The notes under the pieces: generated by a model | Seen by the model: only the letters and a program-made list of their open reading frames with translations | Database searches by the model: none | What the model was told of the DNA's origin: nothing | Shown here: piece by piece, positions 22,361 to 33,367 of the stretch | How the letters are laid out: each line of letters starts with the position of its first letter | How positions within the stretch are numbered: the first letter of the stretch is position 1 | DNA from: Xanthoparmelia taractica | Lineage: Eukaryota; Ascomycota; Lecanoromycetes; Lecanorales; Parmeliaceae | Assembly: GCA_033085395.1 (NCBI GenBank) | Contig: JANQBS010000175.1 | Span: 20,755-84,754, forward strand | Reading direction: 5' to 3' | Length of the DNA stretch: 64,000 bases | Translations under genes and position numbers: made by a program

Positions 22361-23203
22361 GTTACACGTCGCTGTCGAGTCGAGGTTCCCCGCTGGCAAA
22401 TTCCGTACGTTGCAGTGGATCACGGCTACTACGTACGATGGAGTGGTGTCTATGACGGTCCAGACCATCAAAAAAATCGATTCTTTCATATGTTCTTTGG
22501 CTATTGATATCACGTTGGCCCAGCCGGGTTCGAGTTAGAACCCTGGCGGATCAAATCAATTGTAGTACTGGCTAGGCTAATCATCAAGAATCGGGGCTAT
22601 TTGTGTGGTATTTGCAGTATCTATTCCACTACACCACAGGGCCTTTGAATACTAGTCACGTCCTTATTAGATAGATAAAGCAAAATCATTCAAAAAACAC
22701 CCTGCAGTCGCGATATCACGTGACTGAGCAAGCTTTCCACTACTGGGTAGCCCGCGCCCCCAGCACATATTACTTCTGAACCCCTTGCCCATAAATTGTT
22801 GAATAAGGCGAAGACAACAAAGATCATGCAAAGAGAGAGATCCAGTAACTTCTAATGACTTCTTTCTTTTCATTTGCGCTCACTTTTGCAGATATCGATC
22901 AGCACAACTTTCCTACTATATATTGTCGATAGAAAGAAACAAACACACAAAAGGCCCTTCCGTTGCCGGTAAAATAACGATTATTTTAGGGAAAGTCTGT
23001 GTTAATTGTGACTTTTCTCTGGCAGCACGCCTGGAACCACTTTCTGAGAGGTTTCTCATCATAAGCTGCGAAGGGCTTGCGAAGGGCATAAAGCCTTGGT
23101 AAGTAGGCTTTTAGGCGACACACTGGAGGAAAGATAATATTCTTCAGATCGGTCCCAAGTATTCTCCCTTCCTTTCATTCAACTTTTCCAACAATCAAAC
23201 CCT
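22361..23203. other. Gene-free stretch after the repeats
   Basis: A hairpin with GGGTTC/GAACCC stem lies near 22528-22548 inside a tRNA-like segment (22516-22643, minus strand) discussed under findings. The last few hundred bases are the 3' flank of the DAHP synthase gene. No protein-coding gene is supported. Confidence 0.4.
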
Positions 23204-24724
23204 CTACTTGTCCCGATAGTGTCCTGCAACCAGGAAAGCCAACTCGAGAGCCTGTTTTTCATTGAGCCTTGGATCGCAATATGTGGTATAATTAACGCCC
23301 AGATCCCCCTCCGTCAAACCCTCACTCCCGCCGACACATTCCGTTACCGCCTCCCCTGTCAATTCGAGATGTACACCTCCTAAGAAACTGCCGTTCTCTC
23401 TGTGGATCCTCAACGCACTGCTCACCTCACTCAGAATACTCGAAAACTGCCTTGTCTTCACTCCAGACGGCGTACTCTTCGTGTTCCCATGCATGGGATC
23501 GCATTGCCACACGACTAAATAACCACTCTCCTTCACAGCCTTTATGTGGCCAGGGAGTAACGAAGCGATTTTGTGCTCGCCATAGCGGGTAATCAAGGTG
23601 ACCTTTCCGATATCTTTTGACGGATTGACCAGATTAAGGAGGGCGACAAGGTCCGGAGATGTCATGGTAGGCCCGACTTTGATGCCGATAGGGTTTTCGA
23701 TACCACGGAAGTATTCGACATGTGCGCCATCAAGTTGGCGAGTGCGGTCCCCAACCCAGAGAAAGTGGGCAGATGTGTTGTACCAGCCTTTCTCGCGGCT
23801 GTCAGACTCTTGGTGGCCGTTGATTTGTTGATCTGATTGTACTCGAGCCGTTAAAAAGGATGGATGGGAGGGCGGATGTTTCAGTCTCCTCGTTAGACTC
23901 TGCTCGTATTCTAGCAGTAAACCCTCGTGACTGGTATATAGATCCACAGTTTCTAAGCCACTTGCACTGCTGTCTGCACCCACCGTACGCATGAACCGCA
24001 GGCTCTCGGTGATACTGTCGACAATCCTGGTGTACTGGGCTCTGATCTGCTCATCTTTCACGTGCCCCAGCTCCCAATCTAGTGGCGAGTGCAGATCAGC
24101 AATCCCCGATGCCAGCGACCCTCTTATGAAGTTGAGCGTTGCCGCAGAGTGATGGTAGGCAGATACTAGGCGTGCTGGATCTGGCTTTCTTTCCTCTACC
24201 GCGTATCCATTGAGAATATCTCCGCGGAAAGAAGGTATTTCTTTCCCTTCATGCATCTCTGTGGGATTCGATCTCGGCTTTGCATACTGACCAGCCATTC
24301 TCGCGATACGTACGACAGGCTTGTTGGCGCCCCAGATCAAGACCAAACTCATTTGCAGCAGAAGCTTGATCTTCGATTCAATGGCATTCTCTTCACAGTA
24401 ATCAAATAGTTCCGCACAGTCACCCCCTTGCAGTAAGAACACTTTGCCAAGTGCAACCTCTCGCAGAGACTTTCGGAGTTTCACAATTTCCGTAGGCGTA
24501 ACGAGGGGAGGTAGGCGCTCGAGTTTTGCGAGAGCTTTTTGGACGCTAGCAGAGTCATCGTAGACGACCTCTTGTTTGATGGGTTTAGAGGTCCAGGAAG
24601 ATGGTGACCATTCCGAGTTGCTATTCTTCTGCCGCTTTGTCGTGACCTTGACTTCTGCTGCGGCTTCCCCATTTTCGCTGAGCTTTGGAGGCTCGACTGG
24701 CTCTTCTAGAGATCTCTTCGACAT
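23204..24724 (-). CDS. Class II (plant/AroA_II-type) 3-deoxy-7-phosphoheptulonate synthase
   Basis: A single intact exon of 506 residues. The start at 24724 (MSKRSLEEP) was preferred over an upstream in-frame codon because family members begin shortly before WSPSSWTSKPIKQ. The enzyme condenses phosphoenolpyruvate and erythrose 4-phosphate, the first step of the shikimate pathway. Family stretches visible: KVFLLQGGDCAELFD, KPVVRIARMAGQYAKPRS, GDILNGY, LYTSHEGLLLEYEQ, SAHFLWVGDRTRQLDGAHVE, NPIGIKVGPTMT, DPMHGNT and the C-terminal HLELTGEAVTECVGG. The Cys of GGDCAE, the Lys/Arg/His set and the Glu of HLELTGE, which bind metal and substrate in this family, are all present. Many fungi also hold class I enzymes; this is the only copy here. 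It is divergent from the HYPK gene. Confidence 0.95.
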   Translation of the reverse strand: MSKRSLEEPVEPPKLSENGEAAAEVKVTTKRQKNSNSEWSPSSWTSKPIKQEVVYDDSASVQKALAKLERLPPLVTPTEIVKLRKSLREVALGKVFLLQGGDCAELFDYCEENAIESKIKLLLQMSLVLIWGANKPVVRIARMAGQYAKPRSNPTEMHEGKEIPSFRGDILNGYAVEERKPDPARLVSAYHHSAATLNFIRGSLASGIADLHSPLDWELGHVKDEQIRAQYTRIVDSITESLRFMRTVGADSSASGLETVDLYTSHEGLLLEYEQSLTRRLKHPPSHPSFLTARVQSDQQINGHQESDSREKGWYNTSAHFLWVGDRTRQLDGAHVEYFRGIENPIGIKVGPTMTSPDLVALLNLVNPSKDIGKVTLITRYGEHKIASLLPGHIKAVKESGYLVVWQCDPMHGNTKSTPSGVKTRQFSSILSEVSSALRIHRENGSFLGGVHLELTGEAVTECVGGSEGLTEGDLGVNYTTYCDPRLNEKQALELAFLVAGHYRDK

Positions 24725-25106
24725 GACTACAGATTGAAGAACAGACGAGATGTACCAAGAGATATTTCCAAGATGAGAATCATGAGATGCGTACACAAGC
24801 TATAAATCCAAACGAGTAGATGAACTGCGAACACCAAGTTTACCCCGATTTGGAAAATTGAGCATTGCTAGAGAAGGCCCCACGGCCCTTGAAAGATTAT
24901 CCGCAAGTACCTTAGAAACGCACGAATACCTTACGTGAGGAATGATTTAGCTTGTGCACAATGTTGGCGAAATATATTCCCACTAGTCCTAAGTTGGTCC
25001 TCCACCAATTTGTTTGATTTCTCCCACATTAACGTTCTGACTAACACTCCAACACCACCTCGCGGCTGTACCTTTACTAGTCCTCACGCTCAAGTAACCG
25101 CAAGAA
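24725..25106. promoter_or_regulatory. Shared divergent promoter of DAHP synthase and HYPK-like genes
   Basis: These 382 bp lie between two divergent starts. A pyrimidine-rich, AACACCACC-type leader precedes the plus-strand start. No specific element is certain. Confidence 0.4.
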
Positions 25107-25526
25107 ATGGCAGAGCCTCAACCATCCGGCGTCCATGAAGGCATGGACCGGGAAGATCCCACTCCTCTCCCCACCTCTGCGGAAGACCGCAAAGCGGCCG
25201 CCGCCATGTCCTCTCTTGAAAGACGAGGAGGCGACGACGAAGATGCGGCGGCGAAACCAAACAAAGAAATTGACCAAGAAGCCCTTGGGAAGGCGATAAG
25301 TAGGCTGGAGCTGGCGGATAAAGCTGGCACGGTTGCTGCAGTCGAGAAGAAAACTAAGGAGAAGGAGGAAGTTGAGAAGAGGGCGAAGATCAAGGTGGAT
25401 CAGGCGGATGTTACACTGTTGGTTGAAGAGTTGGATTTGAGCAAGGTCAAGGCTACGGAATTGTTAAAGGCAAACGAGGGGGACGCGGTCACGGCTATGA
25501 GGGGGTTTGTGAGGGCTGCGGCTTGA
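25107..25526 (+). CDS. HYPK-like UBA/NAC-domain protein
   Basis: A single exon of 139 residues. The N-terminal 45 residues are disordered and acidic; a central charged helical region (EIDQEALGKAISRLELADKA, then KKTKEKEEVEKRAK) leads into a C-terminal UBA-like domain: VDQADVTLLVEELDLSKVKA followed by TELLKANEGDAVTAMRGFV. This is the organisation of Huntingtin-interacting protein K, which binds the NatA N-terminal acetyltransferase at the ribosome in fungi and animals. The start ATG at 25107 lies in a CAAGAAATGGC context. Confidence 0.88.
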   Translation: MAEPQPSGVHEGMDREDPTPLPTSAEDRKAAAAMSSLERRGGDDEDAAAKPNKEIDQEALGKAISRLELADKAGTVAAVEKKTKEKEEVEKRAKIKVDQADVTLLVEELDLSKVKATELLKANEGDAVTAMRGFVRAAA

Positions 25527-26016
25527 CGGAGAGGAATTTCAGTGGGCATCAGACGATGTACGATCTAAGGGGTACAAAAGCAGACTTGGCATGTGGACTA
25601 CGAGGCATTACTATGGGGCATCGCTCGAGATCGCGGCGAAAGAAAGACAAAATCAGTGTATTAGGCCTGGTAGATGACTGGGCATCCAGCGCGTGCATTG
25701 AAGACACATCCAGGACTGCTGCATCCAAGCCCGACGTATTTCCTATCTAGGTACGCCACATACGCAAGAAGATCTCCTGATGGATTCTTTATCTTTTCTG
25801 ACTGCTAAGCCGAGATTCAGGAGGTCTGCGTTGCCCTTTACCGAGCCCCATCACTGCTGAGTTTTGCAGAGCTTTGGAAGCTTACTACTCTTCTCTTGCG
25901 GTATCATAAGCGGGACTTGACACGCTTTTGGTGACAAAACCTGTGGCTTGGGCGAACGGATAGATTTCGTTGCGTGTTTTGGCAGGAAGGGCCACGAAGA
26001 GAGGTGTTCGTGGGTC
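25527..26016. other. Convergent intergenic region
   Basis: 3' flanks of two converging genes; no other feature is seen. Confidence 0.4.
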
Positions 26017-26449
26017 TCAAACATCTTTAGCTTGGAGAGGGCCCTCCGGCAAAGCCGACAAAGGCTTCTGCTCTTGTCCAAGGACCACTAGCAGTATTAG
26101 CCCAAGGCAGTTATACACTGAGGTCATCACGCCCATACATCGTCCGTAGAGTGCGTAGCTTGTGACCACTATGACGGGAATGCCAACCATGATAGCCGTC
26201 CACCTCGAAGTCATTAGTGCATGAAGGACCATGATCCGTTAATCCATACCTTCTGGCAATAGTATTGTAGCCCCCGATTGCCGCGAAGCCCGTGGGAGGA
26301 CCAGTAGGGTTCTTATTGGACGAAGGTGGTGCTGGCTTGTATCCCAGCGGTTTCGCTTTTGTAGAGGCCTGGCGTCTCAGAATGTCGAGCCTTTGGGTCA
26401 AGTGAGGCTTTGAGGAAAAACGCCGTGCCGAATGCAAGCAGCTAGCCAT
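26017..26449 (-). CDS. Small mitochondrial-type single-pass membrane protein, conserved fungal family
   Basis: Three exons, 26449-26250, 26203-26139 and 26087-26017, join in frame to 111 residues; introns are 46 and 51 nt. The ATG at 26449 starts MASCLHSARRFSSK, a basic, hydroxylated presequence-like N-terminus with an RRFSS cleavage-like site. A Gly/Pro-rich linker (PTGPPTGFAAIGGYNTIARR) precedes a single membrane segment, WTAIMVGIPVIVVTSYALYG, and a short tail with LGQEQKPL. The layout suggests a mitochondrial inner membrane protein with its C-terminus exposed after a signal anchor. I do not recognise a named orthologue; respiratory assembly roles would be a guess. Confidence 0.7.
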
Positions 26450-27342
26450 GCAGCTGGCATGAGGGACGATAACCTGGCACGACTGATTATGAAGAAACGA
26501 ACGACAGCGTTCAAAGCTGGCCAATGCGACGCTACCTAGCAGTTGAGGGGAAGGTCGGGTGAACCTCAGGCGCTAAGGAAATAGGATGAAAGCCGCTTTA
26601 CGCTCGGACTGCGCCTGCCTATCGCAGCAAGTTGAGGGCCGTTCACCAACATCCCTCTAAGGTATCTCATCTCGTAAAAGTCACAATTTCACCTCGCCAT
26701 TGGTCTCAGACGAAGCATGGACGCAAGGGACCAATCGATCCTTAGCGCACAGAGAAGCCAACCCAGTTCACTGCAGCGGCGTGTGGCGGAGGCATGAGCA
26801 GTGTGGACGGGGTCGATTTCGGCAGAAGCAGGGTTGGATGCATTGCGTGCGTGGTCACTGGTTTGAAGACATATAGGATTTTTCTACAATGTAGAAGCTG
26901 GCATCCACAAACAGGGAAAATAGCAGTACTTTGCAAGTGCTATTTACAAGGAAAAGCAGCGACACAACGACGTAGATAGGTTGTCCACGTCGTCAATATG
27001 CCCCTTGTCCTTCAGTACCGCCGATTTCTCGTTGTTTCCTTCTCCTTCTTTCTGCTCTTCGAATTTGTTCCTACTCCAAAGACCGCTCGCTTGCCCTCTC
27101 ATCTAGCTGCTTGCTCTCCTTGCCGGCCCCCGCCCTCTTTCGACCTCGAGTTGCAGGAAGGCTGTGGCGACCGTTTACCTGCCATTCAGACATACCCTCC
27201 CTCGTACAGCGCGCACTCTCATTACGGTTAATCGGGTAGTCGGTCTGCGCAGCCCCTGCTCCTCCCTAGCCTAGAAGGACACTGAACCTTCATTCGTACA
27301 TTGCTATTGTCCCGTAATCCCTCTTCGCGTGACGGGTCATGG
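26450..27342. other. Intergenic region, nothing recognised
   Basis: Short ORFs only. The part near 27000-27240 is C/T-rich without a supportable gene. Confidence 0.4.
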
Positions 27343-27885
27343 TCAAATCGTTTTTGTAAGATTTTTCATCGCCTTTACGGCCGCTGCACGACGTGGCCTT
27401 GAGGCTGCAGCGTCGTTTGCTGTTTCTTTCTGTCTCACCACTGGAATTGAGAGACGATTCTTCTTCTTACTCCTAGAAGTTCGCCTTTTTACTGACCTGG
27501 TCTCACCAATGGAAGACTGGGATATATTGATCTTTTGCTTCTGGACAGCTTTTTGTCCTGGACTGGGACTTGTGGAACCTTCAAGTGTATTACCAGCAGT
27601 AGACTTTGGCTGAGGCTCGTCATTCTCCTGACCGTTGAGACTAGACTTTACTCTAGCAGTCGACTTCCACGTAGATACAGGAGAAGCCGTATACCTATGT
27701 GGACTTGGAGTTTCCATCTCTTCGTATACTGTCGTCGGCACGGAAGACACACGAGGGGGCGATCGGCTGAAGCGCCTTCCGGAGAGGTCTTCGCCGGTTG
27801 CCGCAAAGTCTTCAAGTTCTTTATTTATGTACTCCACTGGGAGAGCTCTTGAAGCTTCATATTCAGAAAAGTAGGACATTGTCAT
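27343..27885 (-). CDS. Basic Ser/Pro-rich protein or C-terminal part of a longer gene
   Basis: An open frame of 180 residues from the ATG at 27885 (MTMSYFSEYEAS; a second ATG lies two codons later). It contains RRFSRSPPR, many S/T-P sites and two basic clusters, KRRTSRSKKKNR and RPRRAAAVKAMK, typical of nuclear proteins. No domain is recognised. Coding-like segments on the same strand upstream (next entry) may belong to the same gene, which would make this only its last exon. Confidence 0.5.
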   Translation of the reverse strand: MTMSYFSEYEASRALPVEYINKELEDFAATGEDLSGRRFSRSPPRVSSVPTTVYEEMETPSPHRYTASPVSTWKSTARVKSSLNGQENDEPQPKSTAGNTLEGSTSPSPGQKAVQKQKINISQSSIGETRSVKRRTSRSKKKNRLSIPVVRQKETANDAAASRPRRAAAVKAMKNLTKTI

Positions 27886-28199
27886 CAATAGTCGATGTAA
27901 GAGCCGGACGAGGGACAAAAGTCTCTACCGCATTTTGGGTGGGGCTACGCGATTTTCTTCATGTGGAATGTGTAGAAGAATGTGTAGAATGTGTGGAATG
28001 TATCATTTACAGAAACTAGGCAGACCTGATTCCAGTGGACTGAAAACAGCGTAGCTTCGTCGTCCGGACGACTTGGGGTGTTATGTAGGCAGATAGCACA
28101 AGCTATTGAAGTGGAGATAGCTTTGTGTCGATCCACCTGTCTTCCTCCTTTGTAGCAGAATGTTGCATCTCCCATCTTCATTCTGTTCAAGGTCGGAGA

Positions 28200-28640
28200 C
28201 GCGGTGGGTAGGTAGCAGGAAACTCTCGGAACCGATCTTGTGGTTTGTTCGCGGATTCAGTGAGCTCGGTCATAATGATGGTATCCTTGCTCTTCTGGCC
28301 GAAAGCTCCAGACTCTTTTTCTTCTGTCTCTTTTCAGCATAATATCAGCTTCGCTGGGATCTTTCATTGGACGATGGAAAAAACACTGTGCACTTGCTCT
28401 GCTGCTATCGTGTGCACCCCTTCTGATGTTCCCCTCATCCTCTTGGTCCTGGTTAGATTCAATAGTATAAGCATCAAAGGCCGGTCGTTTGGCGAATTTT
28501 CGTCATCTCCATCCCTCGACTCCTACTTCGGTCTGTTTCTCTTGGCGTAATCCTTACTCGTCTTCTTTGATTTATGCGTGTCAGCGACTCGCTCAGCTGC
28601 ACGCTTTCGCGCATCCTCCTCTACCAAATACTCTCTCCTC
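28200..28640 (-). pseudogene. Coding remnants in shifting frames, minus strand
   Basis: Three stretches with protein-like composition occur on the minus strand in different frames and with stops between them: one reading KDQRREYLVEEDARKRAAER (around 28620-28560), one reading KFAKRPAFDAYTIESNQDQ and onward to DRRKRVWSFRPEEQG (around 28500-28290), and one reading KSKDTIIMTELTESANK to FREFPATYPP (around 28310-28200). I could not find GT-AG introns that join them cleanly. Either this is a decayed gene or a multi-exon gene that I cannot solve, possibly ending in the ORF at 27343-27885. Confidence 0.3.
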
Positions 28641-29849
28641 TGGTCTTTGCAGCCGCAGCACCGTAGTCACAGCCGTCATTGGCGAGTAAGCAAGTCTAAT
28701 CTCTGGTGGGTTTTGGCATATATGTGATACCGCCTCTCTTGCTGTCCTCTTTATAATGGGTTTGAAAGTGATTGCTTCTGGCTTCGATCCTCTCGAATAG
28801 CTCTCTAAGACTTTCGACTCACCATCCTATAAGCAAGAAAGCAATCCAGGACTGCTGCAGCGTGGAAAGTGCAGGTTTGGGAGAGACCGCTCCCCTTTTT
28901 GTAATCTATACTTCTCCAGGGTCATCTCCGGAACATCTAATTCAGGCGGGGCGAGAAAATGACCTATTATACTTTGTTATCAGTCTTGCGACAATATGGA
29001 AGAGACTTTGAAAGCCACTGAAGTTCGTATCGTCTGACATTTGTAACTATTATTATACCTACTCATCGTCCTAGACAACGAAGCTGAAGAATTTTAATAA
29101 ATTGGTATCAGCTCCTTCTTTGAAAAGTGGCTCAAGATTGCCTGGCCTAGGCCGAGGAGAAGTTGTCAGGTATCTCGGTTGTGTCATGGCTTTGCCCACT
29201 CAGAGGCAAAATTGCCTCACCGCAGAATTATTCCCGCACCAACTGTTATACCAATAAACCATCATAAACCTTCCACGACCAACCATACTTCTTCTACCTA
29301 CGGTACTTATCATCTTTAACACTTTCAAATTAGCTGCTCATGCACACAGTCTGACTCAGTCAGACTCAAAGCCAAATTCAGACAGCAACCCTACCTCAGT
29401 GCTCCAGAGGCACTGATAAACACGGCTTCTCCAACCTCGACACAGTTCAGTCTTCAACATCCTGCCACACGCCCCCACCGAGATAGTACGTATATTCCGG
29501 ATGCTATACCCTTCTTTTGACACTTGACAAGGTCTTCTCAACCGAAAAGCTGACTGTGACATCTTCCTCTAGTCCTCAACGACCTCCCGCCCCCTGCTGC
29601 ACCTCATTTCAGAGCCTAAGATCGACTTGTTGGAGTGCACTCCAAACATCCCACTATCGTCATTACAATCTCAGCTGCCGCATAGGACGTCCCTAGAGGT
29701 TCTTCCTCTTCCCGGGGAAGAGTCGAGGAGGGTCGGCCGTATCAGTCTAGGGACTGATATCTTCAAGCCTCCCTAACGCGGCCTCATCTTATTCGCAAAA
29801 AAAAAAGCAGCAGAAAACTCACATTACATTTGTCAAAGCCTGAAGGCGA
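28641..29849. other. Long 5' flank of the ornithine decarboxylase gene
   Basis: No gene is supported. The region before 29850 is C/T-rich and A-rich in places, as for a fungal promoter and long leader. A near-palindromic stretch (CCCTAGAGG...CCTCTTCCCGGGGAAGAG) lies at 29690-29730. Confidence 0.4.
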
Positions 29850-31210
29850 ATGGCACCTTCGGCAACAATACTTACACAACAATATGCATCGATCGATGTC
29901 AATGAAAACCCATTGAGGGTCAATAGCCATACAAACCATCATGGAAAAGAGTATGGAAGGATTTTGACGAAGAAAGTCTTGAAGGGCCGGATTGAAGCCA
30001 TCGATACAGATACATGTGCTGCTGGAGACGAAGATGCCTTCTTCGTGGCTGACATGGGTGAGGTCTACCGACAGCACTTGCGCTGGAAGATGAATTTGAA
30101 GAGGGTCAAGCCTCACTACGGTACGTTCTCACTCGTTAATCTCCTTATCATAAAAAGGCACGCTGACATCCATAAGCTGTTAAGTGCAACTCGGATCCAG
30201 AGGTACTCCGTCTACTTGCTGGCCTGGGCACCGGTTTTGACTGTGCATCCAAGTCAGAAATTGAACAAGTCCTCAATCTCGGTGTCGATCCATCTAGGAT
30301 CATCTATGCGCAGCCTTGCAAGACCAAGTCATATATACGCTTCGCAGCTGAATGTGGGGTCAAGCAGATGACATTTGACAACTCAGACGAGCTCTACAAG
30401 GTCAAGAGATTCTTTCCAGATGCCGAATTGCTTCTGCGCATCTTGACTGATGACTCAACAAGCTTGTGTCGCCTCAGTGACAAATTTGGGGCCTCCCTGG
30501 ACACCACCCTGGATCTTTTGACTTTAGCGAAGGATCTTGAGTTGAATGTCACGGGCGTCAGCTTCCACGTTGGTTCTGGAGCTTCTGATCCTCAGTCCTT
30601 CGACAAAGCTGTTCGAGACGCTCGTACTGTCTTTGATCAGGCCGCGGACGTTGGCTATGACCTCAAGACACTGGATGTTGGCGGAGGCTTTTCTGGAGAC
30701 CTCTTCGAATCCATGGCCGATGTCTTGAGCAAAGCCCTCGATGAGAACTTCCCGTCAACCGTGCGTATCATTGGGGAACCTGGACGCTACTATGTCGCCT
30801 CCGCATTCACCTTGGCCTGCAACATCATTGCTCGCCGTGATTTCCGGGATCCCGCCACGATGGAGACTAACTACATGCTCTACCTTAATGACGGCGTCTA
30901 CGGCAATTTCTCAAGTCTGATATTCGACCATCAGATTGCGTCTCCTCGCATCTTGAGCAAGCATGATATGTCCACTCGCAGTACCGAATATTCGCTGTGG
31001 GGGCCATCTTGCGATGGAATTGACCGAATCACAGAGACATGTACTCTTCATGGATTGCTAAATGTGGGTGACTGGCTATACTTTGAGGAAATGGGTGCCT
31101 ACACCAGGTGCAGCGCCACCAAGTTCAACGGATTCACGGACAACCATGATGTTTTTTATGTCTCGAGCGAGCCTGGTGCTTCGGCTTTGCTCAACTACTG
31201 TAGCACGTAA
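29850..31210 (+). CDS. Ornithine decarboxylase
   Basis: Two exons, 29850-30120 and 30177-31210, join in frame to 434 residues with a 56-nt intron (GTACGT...CATAAG). The enzyme decarboxylates ornithine to putrescine, the committed step of polyamine synthesis, in the cytosol. Conserved features: AFFVADMGE, the PLP lysine in HYAVKCNSDPE (about residue 93; the codon before it is split by the intron), FDCASKSEIEQVL, VGVSFHVGSG-like GVSFHVGSGASD, the glycine loop LDVGGGFSG, the phosphate-binding GEPGRYYV and the second active-site cysteine in WGPSCDG (about residue 369) with the following Asp. The length and all catalytic residues indicate a functional group IV decarboxylase. Such enzymes are usually controlled by antizyme and polyamines; the long leader would be the place to look. 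Confidence 0.95.
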
Positions 31211-31393
31211 GCGGAGACGAGAGTGGAGTGGAGTGCGTTGTGGCGCGGAAGATGGACAGGCGCGAGATTCCATCAAGCACAGCAGCGGAGTAGGAAGACA
31301 GTGAAGCATGCGTTATTTCGGTTCAGACTGGCAAATTAATAGAGCGCGTGGCTTCTGTCTATATATAATGCCGAGCTTTTCATCTCAGGCTGG

Positions 31394-31760
31394 CCCCATG
31401 CTTTGTTGACTCCTGCATACTGTCGAATGATGCTTTCTGCTTACCAAGACCTTGCGAAGGAGCCGCCGAGAGGGTTGGCTGTTCTCGAACCTCGCTTCTT
31501 GCCATAATCTTCCATGCTGAATTTCCAGGTTGTGAAGTACAGTACCCCGTTCATCCGTTGCGTTCCATACCTGTGCTTTAACGACTCCTGCACTCCATCA
31601 AATGATGCTGTCCGCTTTGCGAAGACCCTCCGATGGAGCTGCAGCTGCGGTAGGCTACCCTCGGACGCCGCTCTTGCCGAAACCTTCCCCGTCATGTTTC
31701 CAGATTGTGCGGGAGAGTGAGCGCAGGTATGAAGGCTGTCCCCGCTCATTCGTCGCGTTC
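31394..31760. repeat. Tandem ~175-bp repeat downstream of ornithine decarboxylase
   Basis: The word CTTTGTTGACTCCTGCATAC at 31401 recurs as CTTTAACGACTCCTGCACTC at 31576, and the similarity continues through AATGATGCT, GCGAAG, CTTGCC and TTCATCCGTTGCGTTCCAT (31549-31567), which itself returns near 31735-31757. Two diverged copies and the start of a third are visible. No coding role is evident. Confidence 0.6.
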
Positions 31761-31826
31761 CATGCTTGTGAGCGCAACTTTCAGTACGCTTGGGTAACCG
31801 CTCGGGGCTTCCCTTTATTAACTTGC

Positions 31827-33107
31827 TTAGGCCACTACGTAGTCCGATGAATCTGTCGATGGATCTGGCCAATTTGCCCAATTTGAAGCATAATTCGAGG
31901 AATATTTTCTGCTGGGTCTGAGAAAATCTAGGCTGGGTCCAACTGGTTTGTCTTCCTCTAGCCTATTCAGATATACGGGCCATGAAACAACTCCACGTTC
32001 ATCTAATATCGTAAGTGCTTGACGACGGAAGTCACGCACGGATCCCACAGGGGTGGACTTCCTCCCGCTGTTGACTCCCTGGACGTCCTCGGAGATAGAT
32101 ACGACGGCATCGTAATCACCAATCCAGAAAGTCGCTTCCACGAGCATTGTAGTAGGATTTGGTATGTATCGTAGAGGAAACTCCATTGCGTGGATACCCG
32201 ACGAATACCCTTGAAATAGACTGAGAAACAATCGATTATGTAGGCAATCGAAGTCTCACATTTAGCGGCTGTTTTGTGCCATTCCTGGTTGGTCTGATAT
32301 GCCAGGGCCTCGGACAGACTGTTTCGCACGCGACCCTGGGCGAGTTCCAAAATAGCATCCTTGTCGTCCGAGGTTGAGACTAAGGGGGTCAAGATGGTAC
32401 GTGTCATCATGCCAAGCGAGTGTCGAGAACCGGGGCCGCACACAGACGCAATACCAACGCCGCGAAGGTCCAAGAAGGCCTTTGTGATAGGGTTGCTTTC
32501 CTTTGGAAAGTCCGGACTAGCAATGAATGTCAACTGCATCTCTTGTAGTCCTGTCACTGTAGACAAAGCTCTCTGCAGCTTTCCTGCATCAGTAGTGCTC
32601 ATAACGAAAGTATCACTGCCCGAACCAAACCGCTGAGGTGGAAAGCGGATTGCCAGAGCCAGTATACAAACCTTCATGCCCTGAGTGCTGTTCAGACGGA
32701 TTGCATCAAACCCGCGGTTCTTTGAGTTCCCTGGCGAAGAATGAACGCTTGACACGAACACAGATCCAGGAATTATTGGAGAAGATCTGAGAGGATTCCT
32801 GATAGATTTGACGGCTGCCGCGTAGAATGTTGAGCGAGTAGCAAGAACGCTCGATCCACACGTTTTGGCAACGAAGAGAGCCAGCGTATTTGTGTTCTGG
32901 GCGGTGGTACCCGAGTGCTATACCTCCAAATTCCCGTAACTCTGGATTCTTGCTACGTTCCCTAACGTAATCCGTAGCCAGCAAATACCTATAGATCTCA
33001 TTCCTGATTTCGGCAGGAAGATCAGTAATTCGCATATGAGTCTCCTGCTCTTTCGAGCGAGAAGGATCTTTCTCTAACAGATCAAATCGATTGCTCGACG
33101 AAGACAT
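31827..33107 (-). pseudogene. F-box-like protein gene broken by two frameshifts
   Basis: From the ATG at 33107 (MSSSSNRFDLL) the frame contains MRITDLPAEIRNEIYRYLL, a typical Pezizomycotina F-box-like core, then LRGSRQIYQESSQIF and NNSWICVRVKR, as in related families. Homologous sequence then continues in another frame (RGFDAIRLNSTQGMKVCIL) from about 32725, and in a third frame (FLSLFQGYSSGIHAMEF) from about 32235 to the stop at 31827. The breaks fall inside conserved stretches and no GT-AG intron of workable length spans them, so two frameshifts (or assembly errors) are the simplest reading. A tandem repeat and another unknown gene flank it. Confidence 0.6.
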
Positions 33108-33367
33108 TTTGTATCCCACCGGAGTTCAACTGCGGGGGCGAAAGTTTGCTAATGAATCAGCAAACTGCGATTCTTACCTTCAAATGTAGGTAAGGAGTAA
33201 GAAGACCGGTATAACGGTCAATGTATCAAGACGTGACAAAGGTTGGTGATGAAAAGAAGGGTGAGGACCACAGGACTTCACAAACATTTATACCTACTGT
33301 TAATAGCCTTGGCGCGCAGGGCTGAACCCCTTGATGGGATAAGACTCTTCAATTGATTCGGCTTAAC

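Noticed and set aside
29690..29735. CCTCTAGG/CCGGGGAAGAGG imperfect palindromes upstream of ornithine decarboxylase
   Set aside because: Arms are short and interrupted; no regulatory meaning can be supported.
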